Origin: Pseudescherichia sp031987975
GTDB lineage: Bacteria > Pseudomonadota > Gammaproteobacteria > Enterobacterales > Enterobacteriaceae
Direction: 5' to 3'
NCBI RefSeq assembly: GCF_031987975.1
Contig: NZ_DALZYX010000006.1
Coordinates: 248,001 to 312,000 of the forward strand
Length of the DNA: 64,000 bases
Positions 24,271 through 32,791 of the stretch are shown piece after piece. Numbering within the stretch: position 1 is the first letter of the stretch; the number at the start of each line of letters is the position of its first letter. The translations under genes and the position numbers were made by a program. The notes below the pieces were generated by a model, which was not told where the DNA came from, made no database searches, and worked only from the letters and a program-made list of their open reading frames with translations.

Positions 24271-26190
24271 TTACATGGTGTTGCCGGGGTTTGGCGTACG
24301 CGGTTCATCAACCGGACGCGGCGCACGCGGCGTACCATTGCTGTCAGAGCTGTTCGAGCCAGGATCTTCCCAGCCCGCTGGCGGACGCACATCACGACGG
24401 GCCATCAGGTCATCAATCTGCGGTGCATCGATGGTCTCATACTTCATGAGCGCATCTTTCATTGAATGCAGGATGTCCATATTATCGTTCAGGATCTGAC
24501 GAGCGCGGTTGTAGTTACGCTCAATCAGCGATTTCACTTCCTGGTCGATAATACGCGCCGTTTCATCGGACATGTGTTTCGCTTTCGCCACGCTGCGGCC
24601 CAGGAACACCTCGCCCTCTTCCTCTGCATAGAGCAGCGGACCGAGTTTGTCGGAGAAGCCCCACTGGGTCACCATGTTACGTGCCAGGTTGGTCGCGACC
24701 TTAATGTCGTTCGATGCCCCGGTAGAAACATGCTCAACGCCGTAGATGATCTCTTCTGCCAGACGACCGCCGTACAGCGTGGAGATTTGGCTTTCCAGCT
24801 TCTGACGGCTGGCGCTAATCGCATCGCCTTCCGGCAGGAAGAAGGTCACACCCAGCGCACGACCGCGCGGAATAATCGTCACTTTATGGACCGGATCGTG
24901 TTCCGGCACCAGGCGACCGATAATCGCATGGCCCGCTTCGTGATACGCGGTAGACTCTTTTTGTGCTTCGGTCATCACCATGGAGCGACGTTCCGCACCC
25001 ATCATGATCTTGTCTTTCGCTTTCTCAAACTCAACCATCGAGACAACGCGCTTGTTGCCGCGGGCAGCAAACAGCGCCGCTTCGTTGACCAGGTTAGCGA
25101 GATCCGCACCGGAGAAGCCTGGGGTACCACGGGCAATGATGGCCGCGTCGATATCTGGCGCCAGCGGTACGCGACGCATATGCACCTTCAGGATCTGCTC
25201 ACGGCCACGCACGTCCGGCAAGCCAACCACAACCTGACGGTCAAAACGGCCTGGACGCAGCAGCGCCGGGTCAAGCACGTCCGGACGGTTAGTCGCAGCG
25301 ATAACGATGATCCCTTCGTTGCCTTCAAAGCCGTCCATCTCAACCAGCATCTGGTTCAGGGTCTGCTCACGCTCATCGTGACCGCCGCCGAGGCCTGCGC
25401 CACGCTGGCGGCCCACGGCGTCGATCTCATCGATAAAGATGATGCACGGCGCAGCTTTCTTAGCCTGTTCGAACATGTCACGCACACGGGATGCGCCGAC
25501 ACCAACGAACATTTCTACGAAGTCAGAACCGGAAATGGTAAAGAATGGCACTTTGGCTTCACCAGCAATGGCTTTTGCCAGCAGCGTTTTACCGGTACCC
25601 GGAGGACCGACCATCAAGACGCCTTTCGGGATCTTACCGCCCAGCTTCTGGAAGCGGCTCGGCTCACGCAGGTACTCAACCAGTTCACCCACCTCTTCTT
25701 TTGCTTCGTCGCAGCCTGCAACGTCGGCAAAGGTGGTTTTGATCTGATCTTCGGTCAGCATACGCGCCTTGCTCTTACCGAACGACATGGCACCTTTGCC
25801 ACCGCCGCCCTGCATCTGGCGCATAAAGAATATCCAGACGCCGATTAACAGCAGCATCGGGAACCACGAAATGAAGATAGAAGCCAGCAGGCTTGGCTCT
25901 TCCGGCGGCTCGCCAACCACTTTGACGTTTTTCGTCAGCAGGTTATCAAGCAGTTTCGGGTCGTTGACCGGGATGTAAGTCGTGTAACGGTTACTATCTT
26001 TCTTGGTAACGTTGATCTCACGTCCGTTGATACGCGCTTCGCGAACCTGGTCCTGATTGACCTCTTGCAGGAAGGTAGAGTAGTCCACCTTACGGCCACT
26101 CGACTCGCTGGGCCCAAAGCTCTGGAATACTGACATCAGCACAACGGCAATGACCAGCCAGAGTATTAGGTTTTTCGCCATGTCACTCAA
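24271..26190 (-). CDS. ftsH: FtsH, membrane-bound AAA+ zinc metalloprotease
   Basis: Degrades LpxC, RpoH, SecY and damaged membrane proteins. Two membrane helices (about residues 7-25 and 100-120) flank a periplasmic domain. The AAA+ module has GPPGTGKT, IIFIDEID and RPGRFDR; the protease has HEAGH. The start is taken as the TTG at 26190, with GAGG upstream; an ATG at 26181 gives the shorter MAKNL form. The C-terminus ends at GNTM with TAA TAG, whereas E. coli continues SEQLGDK. The seven lost codons are still readable beyond the stops (see findings). Downstream of rlmE on the same strand. Confidence 0.98.
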   Translation of the reverse strand: MSDMAKNLILWLVIAVVLMSVFQSFGPSESSGRKVDYSTFLQEVNQDQVREARINGREINVTKKDSNRYTTYIPVNDPKLLDNLLTKNVKVVGEPPEEPSLLASIFISWFPMLLLIGVWIFFMRQMQGGGGKGAMSFGKSKARMLTEDQIKTTFADVAGCDEAKEEVGELVEYLREPSRFQKLGGKIPKGVLMVGPPGTGKTLLAKAIAGEAKVPFFTISGSDFVEMFVGVGASRVRDMFEQAKKAAPCIIFIDEIDAVGRQRGAGLGGGHDEREQTLNQMLVEMDGFEGNEGIIVIAATNRPDVLDPALLRPGRFDRQVVVGLPDVRGREQILKVHMRRVPLAPDIDAAIIARGTPGFSGADLANLVNEAALFAARGNKRVVSMVEFEKAKDKIMMGAERRSMVMTEAQKESTAYHEAGHAIIGRLVPEHDPVHKVTIIPRGRALGVTFFLPEGDAISASRQKLESQISTLYGGRLAEEIIYGVEHVSTGASNDIKVATNLARNMVTQWGFSDKLGPLLYAEEEGEVFLGRSVAKAKHMSDETARIIDQEVKSLIERNYNRARQILNDNMDILHSMKDALMKYETIDAPQIDDLMARRDVRPPAGWEDPGSNSSDSNGTPRAPRPVDEPRTPNPGNTM

Positions 26191-26283
26191 GGGATTAACC
26201 TCATATTACAACTGTGTTAAAAACAGCGTCAGGATACTCTGTATCCCGTCTCATTCAAACCTGAGTCTGATATCAACGGTTTA

Positions 26284-26910
26284 TCATTTTCGCCCGGTCG
26301 CTACAATGTACACTTCACGTGAACGTGCACGCGAAGAGTCAGGTTTACGCACTTTTACCTTCGTAAACAGAGAGCGAATTTCTCTTAGGTACTCATCGAA
26401 ACCTTCGCCCTGAAACACCTTCACTACAAAATTTCCGCCCGGTGCAAGAACGTCGCGGCACATCTGCAGCGCCAGCTCCACCAGATACATGGCGCGGGGA
26501 ATGTCCACCGCCGGTGTTCCGCTCATGTTGGGGGCCATATCGGACATGACCACCTGAACTTTTTCATCGCCGACGCGTTCCAGCAGCGCCTTTACGACTA
26601 ATTCATCACGAAAATCGCCCTGAAGGAAGTCGACGCCAACGATGGGATCCATAGGGAGAAGATCGCATGCGATGATCCGCCCCTTGCCGCCAATCTGGGT
26701 GACCACATACTGCGACCAGCCGCCCGGCGCTGCCCCCAGGTCGACAACCGTCATGCCTGGCTTAAAAAGTTTGTCACTTTGCTGTATTTCATCAAGTTTA
26801 AACCAGGCGCGGGAACGTAACCCTTTTTTCTGCGCCTGCTGCACATATTTATCGCTAAAGTGTTCCTGAAGCCAGCGGCTTGAGCTGGCAGAACGCTTTT
26901 TACCTGTCAT
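26284..26910 (-). CDS. rlmE: RlmE (FtsJ/RrmJ), 23S rRNA 2'-O-methyltransferase
   Basis: Methylates U2552 in the A-loop of 23S rRNA using SAM and is needed for late 50S assembly; the gene is heat-inducible in E. coli. The start MTGKKRSASSSRWLQEHFSD at 26910 gives 208 residues, against 209 in E. coli. SAM motif VDLGAAPGGWSQ (about residue 58) and catalytic region SDMAPNMSG are intact. It lies just upstream of ftsH on the same strand and divergent to yhbY. Confidence 0.97.
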   Translation of the reverse strand: MTGKKRSASSSRWLQEHFSDKYVQQAQKKGLRSRAWFKLDEIQQSDKLFKPGMTVVDLGAAPGGWSQYVVTQIGGKGRIIACDLLPMDPIVGVDFLQGDFRDELVVKALLERVGDEKVQVVMSDMAPNMSGTPAVDIPRAMYLVELALQMCRDVLAPGGNFVVKVFQGEGFDEYLREIRSLFTKVKVRKPDSSRARSREVYIVATGRK

Positions 26911-27035
26911 CTCTATATCCAAGTTGTTCATCGTGAGTAGCAGGCTATCAACTATTAGCACAGCCGATTTGGCGATACACTGGAGATGGCGGTAGAATGA
27001 ACCGTTTTCAATCCCAACGTAAGCAAAAATATACG

Positions 27036-27329
27036 ATGAATCTGAGTACTAAACAAAAACAGCACCTTAAAGGTCTGGCACATCCGCTCAAGCCGGTAGT
27101 TATGCTTGGCAACAATGGTTTGACCGAAGGGGTACTGGCCGAGATTGAACAAGCGCTAGAGCACCATGAGCTAATCAAGGTCAAAATCGCTACCGAAGAC
27201 CGCGAAACTAAGACGCTGATCGTGGAAGCGATTGTTCGTGAAACCGGCGCCTCTAACGTACAGGTCATCGGTAAAACGCTGGTGCTGTACCGCCCATTGA
27301 AGGAGCGTAAAATTTCGCTGCCACGCTAA
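27036..27329 (+). CDS. yhbY: YhbY, CRM-domain RNA-binding protein
   Basis: Single CRM-domain protein of 97 residues, as in E. coli, associated with pre-50S ribosomes. The start MNLSTKQKQHLKGLAHPLKP at 27036 is chosen over an in-frame ATG 13 codons upstream because the family begins here. The GNNGLTEG loop (about residue 25) corresponds to the RNA-contacting GxxG of CRM domains. It is divergent to rlmE, with which it shares a ribosome-assembly theme. Confidence 0.94.
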   Translation: MNLSTKQKQHLKGLAHPLKPVVMLGNNGLTEGVLAEIEQALEHHELIKVKIATEDRETKTLIVEAIVRETGASNVQVIGKTLVLYRPLKERKISLPR

Positions 27330-27416
27330 GAATATCCTGGATAGAACACAAAATCTGTGTAAAACGAGGGGTTTTCCGCAAGCTGACAAGCAAAATGCCA
27401 CGCTCTTGACGTTGAT

Positions 27417-27442
27417 AAAAGGCCGCTATGCGGCCTTTTTCT
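27417..27442. terminator. bidirectional terminator between yhbY and greA
   Basis: AAAAGGCCGC-tat-GCGGCCTTTTT serves yhbY (plus) and greA (minus), which converge here. Confidence 0.9.
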
Positions 27443-27483
27443 TATCTTTACATTACGTCAACATATTACAGGTTGGCACGTAA

Positions 27484-27960
27484 TTAAAGATATTCTACCT
27501 TGAGGATCTCGTACTCCACTTCGCCACCCGGCGTACGGATGACAACCACGTCATCCTGCTCTTTGCCGACCAGGCCACGGGCAATAGGCGAGTTTACCGA
27601 GATCAGATTCTGCTTAAAATCCGCCTCGTCATCACCCACGATACGGTAGGTCTGCTCTTCGTCGTTATCAAGATTCAGCACGGTAACGGTCGAGCCAAAA
27701 ATCACGCGGCCATTATTAGGCATTTTTGTGATGTCGATCACCTGCGCATTAGAGAGCTTGGCTTCAATGTCTTTGATCCGCCCCTCGCAGAACCCCTGCT
27801 GCTCGCGGGCAGCATGGTACTCGGCATTCTCTTTCAGGTCGCCGTGCTCACGGGCATCGGCGATCGCGGCGATGATTTCAGGACGACGCACGGACTTCAG
27901 AAAATCCAGCTCTTCGCGTAATTTTTCGGCACCACGTAAGGTCATCGGAATAGCTTGCAT
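27484..27960 (-). CDS. greA: GreA, transcript cleavage elongation factor
   Basis: Rescues backtracked RNA polymerase by stimulating RNA cleavage through the secondary channel. The N-terminal coiled coil carries the acidic tip DAREHGDLKENAEYHAAREQ, and the C-terminal domain has the FKBP-like fold. The start MQAIPMTLRGAEKLREELDF at 27960 gives 158 residues, the E. coli length; the open upstream extension is leader RNA. The leader holds a terminator and a sigma-E promoter. Confidence 0.97.
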   Translation of the reverse strand: MQAIPMTLRGAEKLREELDFLKSVRRPEIIAAIADAREHGDLKENAEYHAAREQQGFCEGRIKDIEAKLSNAQVIDITKMPNNGRVIFGSTVTVLNLDNDEEQTYRIVGDDEADFKQNLISVNSPIARGLVGKEQDDVVVIRTPGGEVEYEILKVEYL

Positions 27961-28050
27961 TGTTATACCTCTTAAACATTCCTGTAGGGAGCGGTGGCCC
28001 CGCCCCGGTCGCTTTACCCCCCCGCATACCGCGCAAAGGAGGGGGGACAA

Positions 28051-28089
28051 AAGCAAAAGAAAACCGACCCGGAGACAAGGCTCCAGGTC
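28051..28089 (-). ncRNA. terminator in the greA leader (GraL-type attenuator)
   Basis: On the minus strand GACCTGGAG-ccttgt-CTCCGGGTC is followed by GGTTTTCTTTT, a strong terminator about 90 nt before greA and only about 10-50 nt after the promoter. E. coli greA has such a leader terminator, which yields the GraL short RNAs. The stem is marked; the short RNA would run from about 28099 to about 28051. Confidence 0.65.
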
Positions 28090-28105
28090 AGCAGCAATTT
28101 TTCAA

Positions 28106-28133
28106 TTTGATACGCATTTTACCCGGAAGTTCC
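28106..28133 (-). promoter_or_regulatory. sigma-E promoter of greA
   Basis: On the minus strand GGAACTT (28133-28127) and TCAAA (28110-28106) are separated by 16 bp, the sigma-E pattern. greA is a known sigma-E regulon member in E. coli, so envelope stress would raise GreA and the leader RNA here as well. Confidence 0.8.
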
Positions 28134-28209
28134 TTATGGGTCATCGTTTACTTTCCGGTGCGATGCACCGTAGTATGACGGCCTGTTTCCAGGTTTCTAG
28201 CGCGAGATT

Positions 28210-29643
28210 ATGCGATTTTCCAGATATGTCATCGGATTGACCACCAGTATAGCGTTGAATGTGCAGGCTGCGAACGTTGATGAGTACATTAACCAGCTTC
28301 CTGCTGGCGCAAACCTCGCCCTGATGGTGCAGAAGGTTGGTGCCCAGACTCCCGATATTGATTACCACAGCCAGCAGATGGCCCTGCCCGCCAGCACCCA
28401 GAAGGTGATCACCGGGCTGGCCGCCCTGCTGCAGCTTGGACCAGATTTCCGTTTTACCACCACGCTTGAGAGTAAAGGTAACGTTGCGAACGGGGTGTTA
28501 AAAGGGGATCTGGTGGCGCGATTTGGCGGCGATCCGACGCTAAAACGCCAGGATATCCGCAATATGGTCGCGGTACTCAAAAAGTCCGGCGTACAGCAGA
28601 TCGACGGCAATGTGCTGATCGACACCTCGGTTTTTGCCAGCCACGATAAAGCTCCCGGCTGGCCGTGGAACGACATGACCCAGTGCTTCAGCGCCCCCCC
28701 CGCCGCCGCGATTATCGATCGCAACTGCTTCTCGGTATCGCTCTACAGCGCCCAGAAGGCTAACGATCTGGCGTTTATCCGCATCGCCTCCTACTACCCC
28801 GTCACCATGTTCAGCCAGGTGCGTACGCTGGCCAAAGGCTCCCCTGATGCCCAGTACTGCGAGCTGGACGTCGTCCCTGGCGACCTCAACCGCTTTACGC
28901 TGACCGGCTGCCTGACCCAGCGCGCCGACCCGCTGCCGCTGGCCTTTGCCATCCAGGACGGGGCGAGCTACGCCGGTGCCGTGCTGAAAGATGAGCTTAA
29001 GCAGGCCGGGATTACCTACAGCGGCACGCTGCTGCGCCAGACGCTGGTTAACGAGCCGGGAACGGTGATTGCCAGCAAGCAGTCCGCTCCGCTGCACGAT
29101 CTCTTAAAGATTATGCTGAAAAAGTCGGACAACATGATTGCCGACACCGTGTTTCGTACTATCGGCCATGCGCGCTTTGGCGTGCCGGGCACGTGGCGTG
29201 CAGGAGCGGATGCCGTACGACAGATCCTGCGCCAGCAGGCGGGAGTCGATCTGGGTAACAGCATTGTGGTCGATGGCTCCGGCCTGTCGCGCCATAACCT
29301 GATCTCTCCGGCGACCATGATGCAGGTGCTGCAGTATATCGCCCAGCATGACACCGAGCTGAACTTCATCTCAATGCTGCCGCTGGCGGGCTATGACGGC
29401 TCGTTACAGTATCGCGCCGGTCTGCATGCGGCAGGCGTAGACGGCAAGGTGTCGGCGAAGACCGGCTCTCTGCAGGGGGTGTATAACCTGGCGGGCTTTA
29501 TTACCACCGCCAGCGGCCAACGCATGGCGTTTGTGCAGTATCTCTCTGGCTATGCGGTAGAGCCTGCCGACCAGCGTAACCGCCGCATCCCGCTGGTGCG
29601 CTTCGAGAGTCGACTGTACAAGGATGTGTACCAGAATAATTAA
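28210..29643 (+). CDS. dacB: DacB, penicillin-binding protein 4
   Basis: Periplasmic D-Ala-D-Ala carboxypeptidase and endopeptidase that trims peptidoglycan cross-links. A short signal peptide ends about residue 20 (VQAA). The three class C active-site motifs are present: SxxK in ASTQK (about residue 62), SDN in KKSDNM (about residue 306) and KTG in SAKTGSL (about residue 417). The 477 residues equal E. coli PBP4. It is divergent to greA. Confidence 0.97.
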   Translation: MRFSRYVIGLTTSIALNVQAANVDEYINQLPAGANLALMVQKVGAQTPDIDYHSQQMALPASTQKVITGLAALLQLGPDFRFTTTLESKGNVANGVLKGDLVARFGGDPTLKRQDIRNMVAVLKKSGVQQIDGNVLIDTSVFASHDKAPGWPWNDMTQCFSAPPAAAIIDRNCFSVSLYSAQKANDLAFIRIASYYPVTMFSQVRTLAKGSPDAQYCELDVVPGDLNRFTLTGCLTQRADPLPLAFAIQDGASYAGAVLKDELKQAGITYSGTLLRQTLVNEPGTVIASKQSAPLHDLLKIMLKKSDNMIADTVFRTIGHARFGVPGTWRAGADAVRQILRQQAGVDLGNSIVVDGSGLSRHNLISPATMMQVLQYIAQHDTELNFISMLPLAGYDGSLQYRAGLHAAGVDGKVSAKTGSLQGVYNLAGFITTASGQRMAFVQYLSGYAVEPADQRNRRIPLVRFESRLYKDVYQNN

Positions 29644-29662
29644 TTCGGTTGCGTCAACAAAC

Positions 29663-29691
29663 AAAAACCCCGGCTCATGGCCGGGGTTTTT
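29663..29691. terminator. bidirectional terminator between dacB and obgE
   Basis: AAAAACCCCGGctcatggCCGGGGTTTTT lies between convergent genes and has A and T tracts for both directions. Confidence 0.92.
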
Positions 29692-29697
29692 ACTGGA

Positions 29698-30867
29698 TTA
29701 ACGCTTGTAGATAAACTCGATACCTTCGTCGTCCTCTTCATCCCAGTCGTCGTCTTCATCATCTTCTTCCACGTCAGCTTCTTCAAGCTGCTGGCGGTGG
29801 TAGTCATCCCACATGAATTCGACTTTCTCCGGCTGCTTCGCTTCTTCAGCCTGAACCAGCGGGTTCTCAATGATGAAGGTCATGACGTCCCAGCAGAGGT
29901 CTTTAACGCCCTGCTGGCTGGCCGCAGAGATGAGATAGTGCTTATCTTCCCAGCCCAGCGCCGTAGCAATCGCCTGCGCCTTCTCTTCGGCCTCAGCCTT
30001 ATCCATCAGGTCGATCTTGTTGAAGACCAGCCAGCGCGGCTTGGCGGCCAGCTTCTCGCTGTACTTCTCCAGTTCGCCAATGATGATGCGCGCGTTCTCA
30101 ACCGGATCGGAACCGTCGATAGGATCGATGTCGATCAGGTGCAGCAGGACGCGACAGCGCTCAAGGTGCTTCAGGAAGCGAATACCCAGCCCTGCCCCTT
30201 CTGCCGCGCCCTCAATCAGGCCCGGAATGTCGGCAACCACAAAGCTTTTTTCGGTATCCATACGCACCACGCCGAGACTCGGCACCAGGGTGGTGAACGG
30301 GTAGTCCGCCACTTTCGGCTTCGCTGCGGATACGGCACGGATAAACGTCGATTTACCGGCGTTAGGCATGCCCAGCATCCCGACGTCGGCCAGCAGCATC
30401 AGCTCCAGCTGCAGATCGCGCTTGTCGCCCGGCGTACCCATCGTTTTCTGACGCGGAGTACGGTTAACGGAGGATTTAAAGCGCGTGTTGCCCAGACCGT
30501 GCCAGCCGCCTTTTGCCACCATCAGGCGCTGACCGTGTTTGGTCATATCGCCCATGGTCTCACCGGTGCCCTGATCAATGATACGCGTCCCTACCGGCAC
30601 CTTAACGGTGACATCTTTGCCACGCTTGCCGGTACAGTCACGGCTCTGACCGTTCTGCCCACGCTCGGCGCGGAAAGATTTCTCAAAGCGGTAGTCGATC
30701 AGGGTGTTGAGGTTCTCGTCCGCTTCCAGCCAGACATCACCGCCATCACCACCGTCACCGCCGTCAGGGCCGCCGCGCGGAATATATTTTTCACGACGAA
30801 AGCTTACGCAGCCGTTACCGCCGTCACCTGCCACGACCAGAATCGTAGCTTCATCAACAAACTTCAT
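29698..30867 (-). CDS. obgE: ObgE/CgtA, essential ribosome-associated GTPase
   Basis: GTPase acting in 50S maturation, replication control and the stringent response. It has the Gly-rich Obg fold (GGDGGNG-type turns in the first 150 residues), a G domain with GMPNAGKST (about residue 166) and NKIDLM, and a very acidic C-terminal tail (EEDDEDDDWDEEDDEG). The 389 residues compare with 390 in E. coli. It lies in the rplU-rpmA-yhbE-obgE cluster, 15 nt after yhbE. Confidence 0.97.
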   Translation of the reverse strand: MKFVDEATILVVAGDGGNGCVSFRREKYIPRGGPDGGDGGDGGDVWLEADENLNTLIDYRFEKSFRAERGQNGQSRDCTGKRGKDVTVKVPVGTRIIDQGTGETMGDMTKHGQRLMVAKGGWHGLGNTRFKSSVNRTPRQKTMGTPGDKRDLQLELMLLADVGMLGMPNAGKSTFIRAVSAAKPKVADYPFTTLVPSLGVVRMDTEKSFVVADIPGLIEGAAEGAGLGIRFLKHLERCRVLLHLIDIDPIDGSDPVENARIIIGELEKYSEKLAAKPRWLVFNKIDLMDKAEAEEKAQAIATALGWEDKHYLISAASQQGVKDLCWDVMTFIIENPLVQAEEAKQPEKVEFMWDDYHRQQLEEADVEEDDEDDDWDEEDDEGIEFIYKR

Positions 30868-30882
30868 TTTACTCTCCGTTAC

Positions 30883-31848
30883 TCATTCGCCTGAGCGGGG
30901 TAAAGTGACAATCACTTCACGCTTGCGCCAGCGTCCCCAGAGGCGGTGGCCTATGGCGGAATACATAGCGCCCGCAACCACGACAAACGCACCGAGATAA
31001 CCTAAAAGGTTTAACATCGGTCTGGCGAAAACATCGGGCCAGGCCTGTGATAATAAATCTGAAAACAACAGCGTAAACAGCGGAGTGAGCGTGATTAATG
31101 CGCTCACCTGCGCCGCCTGCCAGCGCGCCATCGCCTCAGCGAGCGCGCCGTACCCTACCAGCGTATTGAGGCCGCAGAAGATCAGGCAGGCCAGCTGCCA
31201 GTGGCTAAGCTGGGCTATCGTGCCTGGCTCCGCCAGCGGCAGTAACGCTATTGTGCATAAAGTGTACAGCAAAAAGAGGATCTGCTGCGAGGCCAACCGG
31301 CGTAATAACACCTTTTGCGCGACCCCGTAACTCACCCAGACTGCGGCGGCGCTGACGCCGAAGATTACACCCCAGGTGTAATCGGTTAGTCTGGTAAAAA
31401 TCTCAATCAGGCTGGTGTTGAAAAACATCACCAGCCCGCAAAGCAGCATTGTTGCCCCAATTATCTGAGTTCCCCGCATCTTCTCCTTGAGGATAAAGAC
31501 GCTGGCGACCATCATACCCACCGGTGAAAGCTGTCCAATCACCTGTGAGGCCGTTGGGGTCAAATATTGCAGAGAAGAGCTAAAGAGAATGAAATTCCCG
31601 AACAGGCCTCCGGTGGCAATAGCAAGCAAGACCAGCCAGCGGCGTTGACGGAAAATACGCATCGGTGGCAGCTTGCCTTTCATGGCCAGAATAGCGCCGA
31701 GACCTATCGCCGCCATTAAAAAGCGATAGAACACAATTGTGGGCGGTTCCATCACCTCCAGCACCTGCTTCATGGCAATGGGTAATGCACCCCAGCACAT
31801 GGCTGTCGTTAGCGCCAAAAGGATCCCAATGCCTGCCTGCTGCTTCAT
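30883..31848 (-). CDS. yhbE: YhbE, EamA/DMT-family inner-membrane transporter
   Basis: The 321-residue product is hydrophobic throughout, with about ten membrane spans arranged as two EamA repeats (start LLALTTAMCWGALPIAMKQV; second repeat near GVIFGVSAAAVWVSYGVAQK). It matches the E. coli protein of the same place between rpmA and obgE. The transported substrate is unknown. Confidence 0.92.
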   Translation of the reverse strand: MKQQAGIGILLALTTAMCWGALPIAMKQVLEVMEPPTIVFYRFLMAAIGLGAILAMKGKLPPMRIFRQRRWLVLLAIATGGLFGNFILFSSSLQYLTPTASQVIGQLSPVGMMVASVFILKEKMRGTQIIGATMLLCGLVMFFNTSLIEIFTRLTDYTWGVIFGVSAAAVWVSYGVAQKVLLRRLASQQILFLLYTLCTIALLPLAEPGTIAQLSHWQLACLIFCGLNTLVGYGALAEAMARWQAAQVSALITLTPLFTLLFSDLLSQAWPDVFARPMLNLLGYLGAFVVVAGAMYSAIGHRLWGRWRKREVIVTLPRSGE

Positions 31849-31886
31849 GCCCTATTCCCTGCAAATAATTTACCGGGACAGAATGT

Positions 31887-31915
31887 AAAAAGCCCCGCAA
31901 CGTGTTGCGGGGCTT
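31887..31915 (-). terminator. terminator after rpmA
   Basis: Minus-strand AAAGCCCCGCAAcacgTTGCGGGGCTTTTT. It separates the ribosomal genes from yhbE-obgE. Confidence 0.88.
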
Positions 31916-31941
31916 TCATCCGTTACCGGGACGCGAAAAAC

Positions 31942-32199
31942 TTATTCAGCAACGATGCTGATGAACTTACGGTTTTTCGGGCCTTTAACTTCGAACTTAA
32001 CTTTACCGTCAGTCAAAGCGAACAGAGTGTGGTCACGGCCGCAACCTACGTTAGAGCCAGCGTGGAATTTGGTACCACGTTGACGAACGATGATGCTACC
32101 TGCCAGTACTGCTTCTCCGCCAAAGCGTTTTACGCCCAGACGTTTAGCTTCTGAATCGCGACCGTTACGAGTTGAGCCGCCAGCCTTTTTGTGTGCCAT
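31942..32199 (-). CDS. rpmA: RpmA, 50S ribosomal protein L27
   Basis: The 85-residue product begins MAHKKAGGSTRNGRDSEAKR, identical in pattern to L27, whose N-terminal tail reaches the peptidyl transferase centre. No cleavable N-terminal extension of the Firmicutes type is present. It lies 20 nt after rplU. Confidence 0.98.
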   Translation of the reverse strand: MAHKKAGGSTRNGRDSEAKRLGVKRFGGEAVLAGSIIVRQRGTKFHAGSNVGCGRDHTLFALTDGKVKFEVKGPKNRKFISIVAE

Positions 32200-32219
32200 T
32201 TAAATCTGCTCCCCTAGTC

Positions 32220-32531
32220 TTAAGCGCTGATGCCAGTGATTTTAACATCAGTGAACCACTGACGATGGCCCTGCTGCTTACGGTAGTGTTTACGACGACG
32301 AAACTTAACAATTTTAACTTTCTCGCCACGACCGTGAGCAACAACTTCAGCTTTGATAACGCCGCCATCAACGAAAGGAACGCCGATTTTGACTTCTTCA
32401 CCGTTTGCGACCATCAGAACTTCAGCGAACTCAATAGTTTCGCCAGTTGCGATGTCCAGCTTTTCCAGGCGAATGGTCTGACCTTCGCTTACTCGGTGTT
32501 GTTTACCACCACTTTGGAAAACCGCGTACAT
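32220..32531 (-). CDS. rplU: RplU, 50S ribosomal protein L21
   Basis: The product MYAVFQSGGKQHRVSEGQTI through TDVKITGISA has 103 residues, the E. coli L21 length; it binds 23S rRNA with L20. The start at 32531 is chosen over an in-frame ATG 8 codons upstream, which is not conserved. It is first in the rplU-rpmA operon and divergent to ispB. Confidence 0.98.
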   Translation of the reverse strand: MYAVFQSGGKQHRVSEGQTIRLEKLDIATGETIEFAEVLMVANGEEVKIGVPFVDGGVIKAEVVAHGRGEKVKIVKFRRRKHYRKQQGHRQWFTDVKITGISA

Positions 32532-32791
32532 AAAAAACTCCGCTTCCGCGCACATCTTTTGAGTGATTCAGAGTGCGCTATAAATATTCACAATAGGGCG
32601 CGAATATTACGCAAAACGCGAGCCTTTGACAAGTGCGATCGTCAATAGACGAAGAAAAAAAACACAACGTGCATGGTGACGTTTATCTGGCGCGTTTTTT
32701 CAGTACAATCAACAATACTATAGCTAACCCGTAACCCTTCGTTATCCCATTTTGACAGGTGATAAACAGGACTTTAAGCCCGGCTTTTGCG

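Noticed and set aside
30883..31000. Possible frameshift at the yhbE/obgE junction
   Set aside because: Both proteins end and start at the expected conserved residues with a 15-nt gap. Nothing is disrupted.
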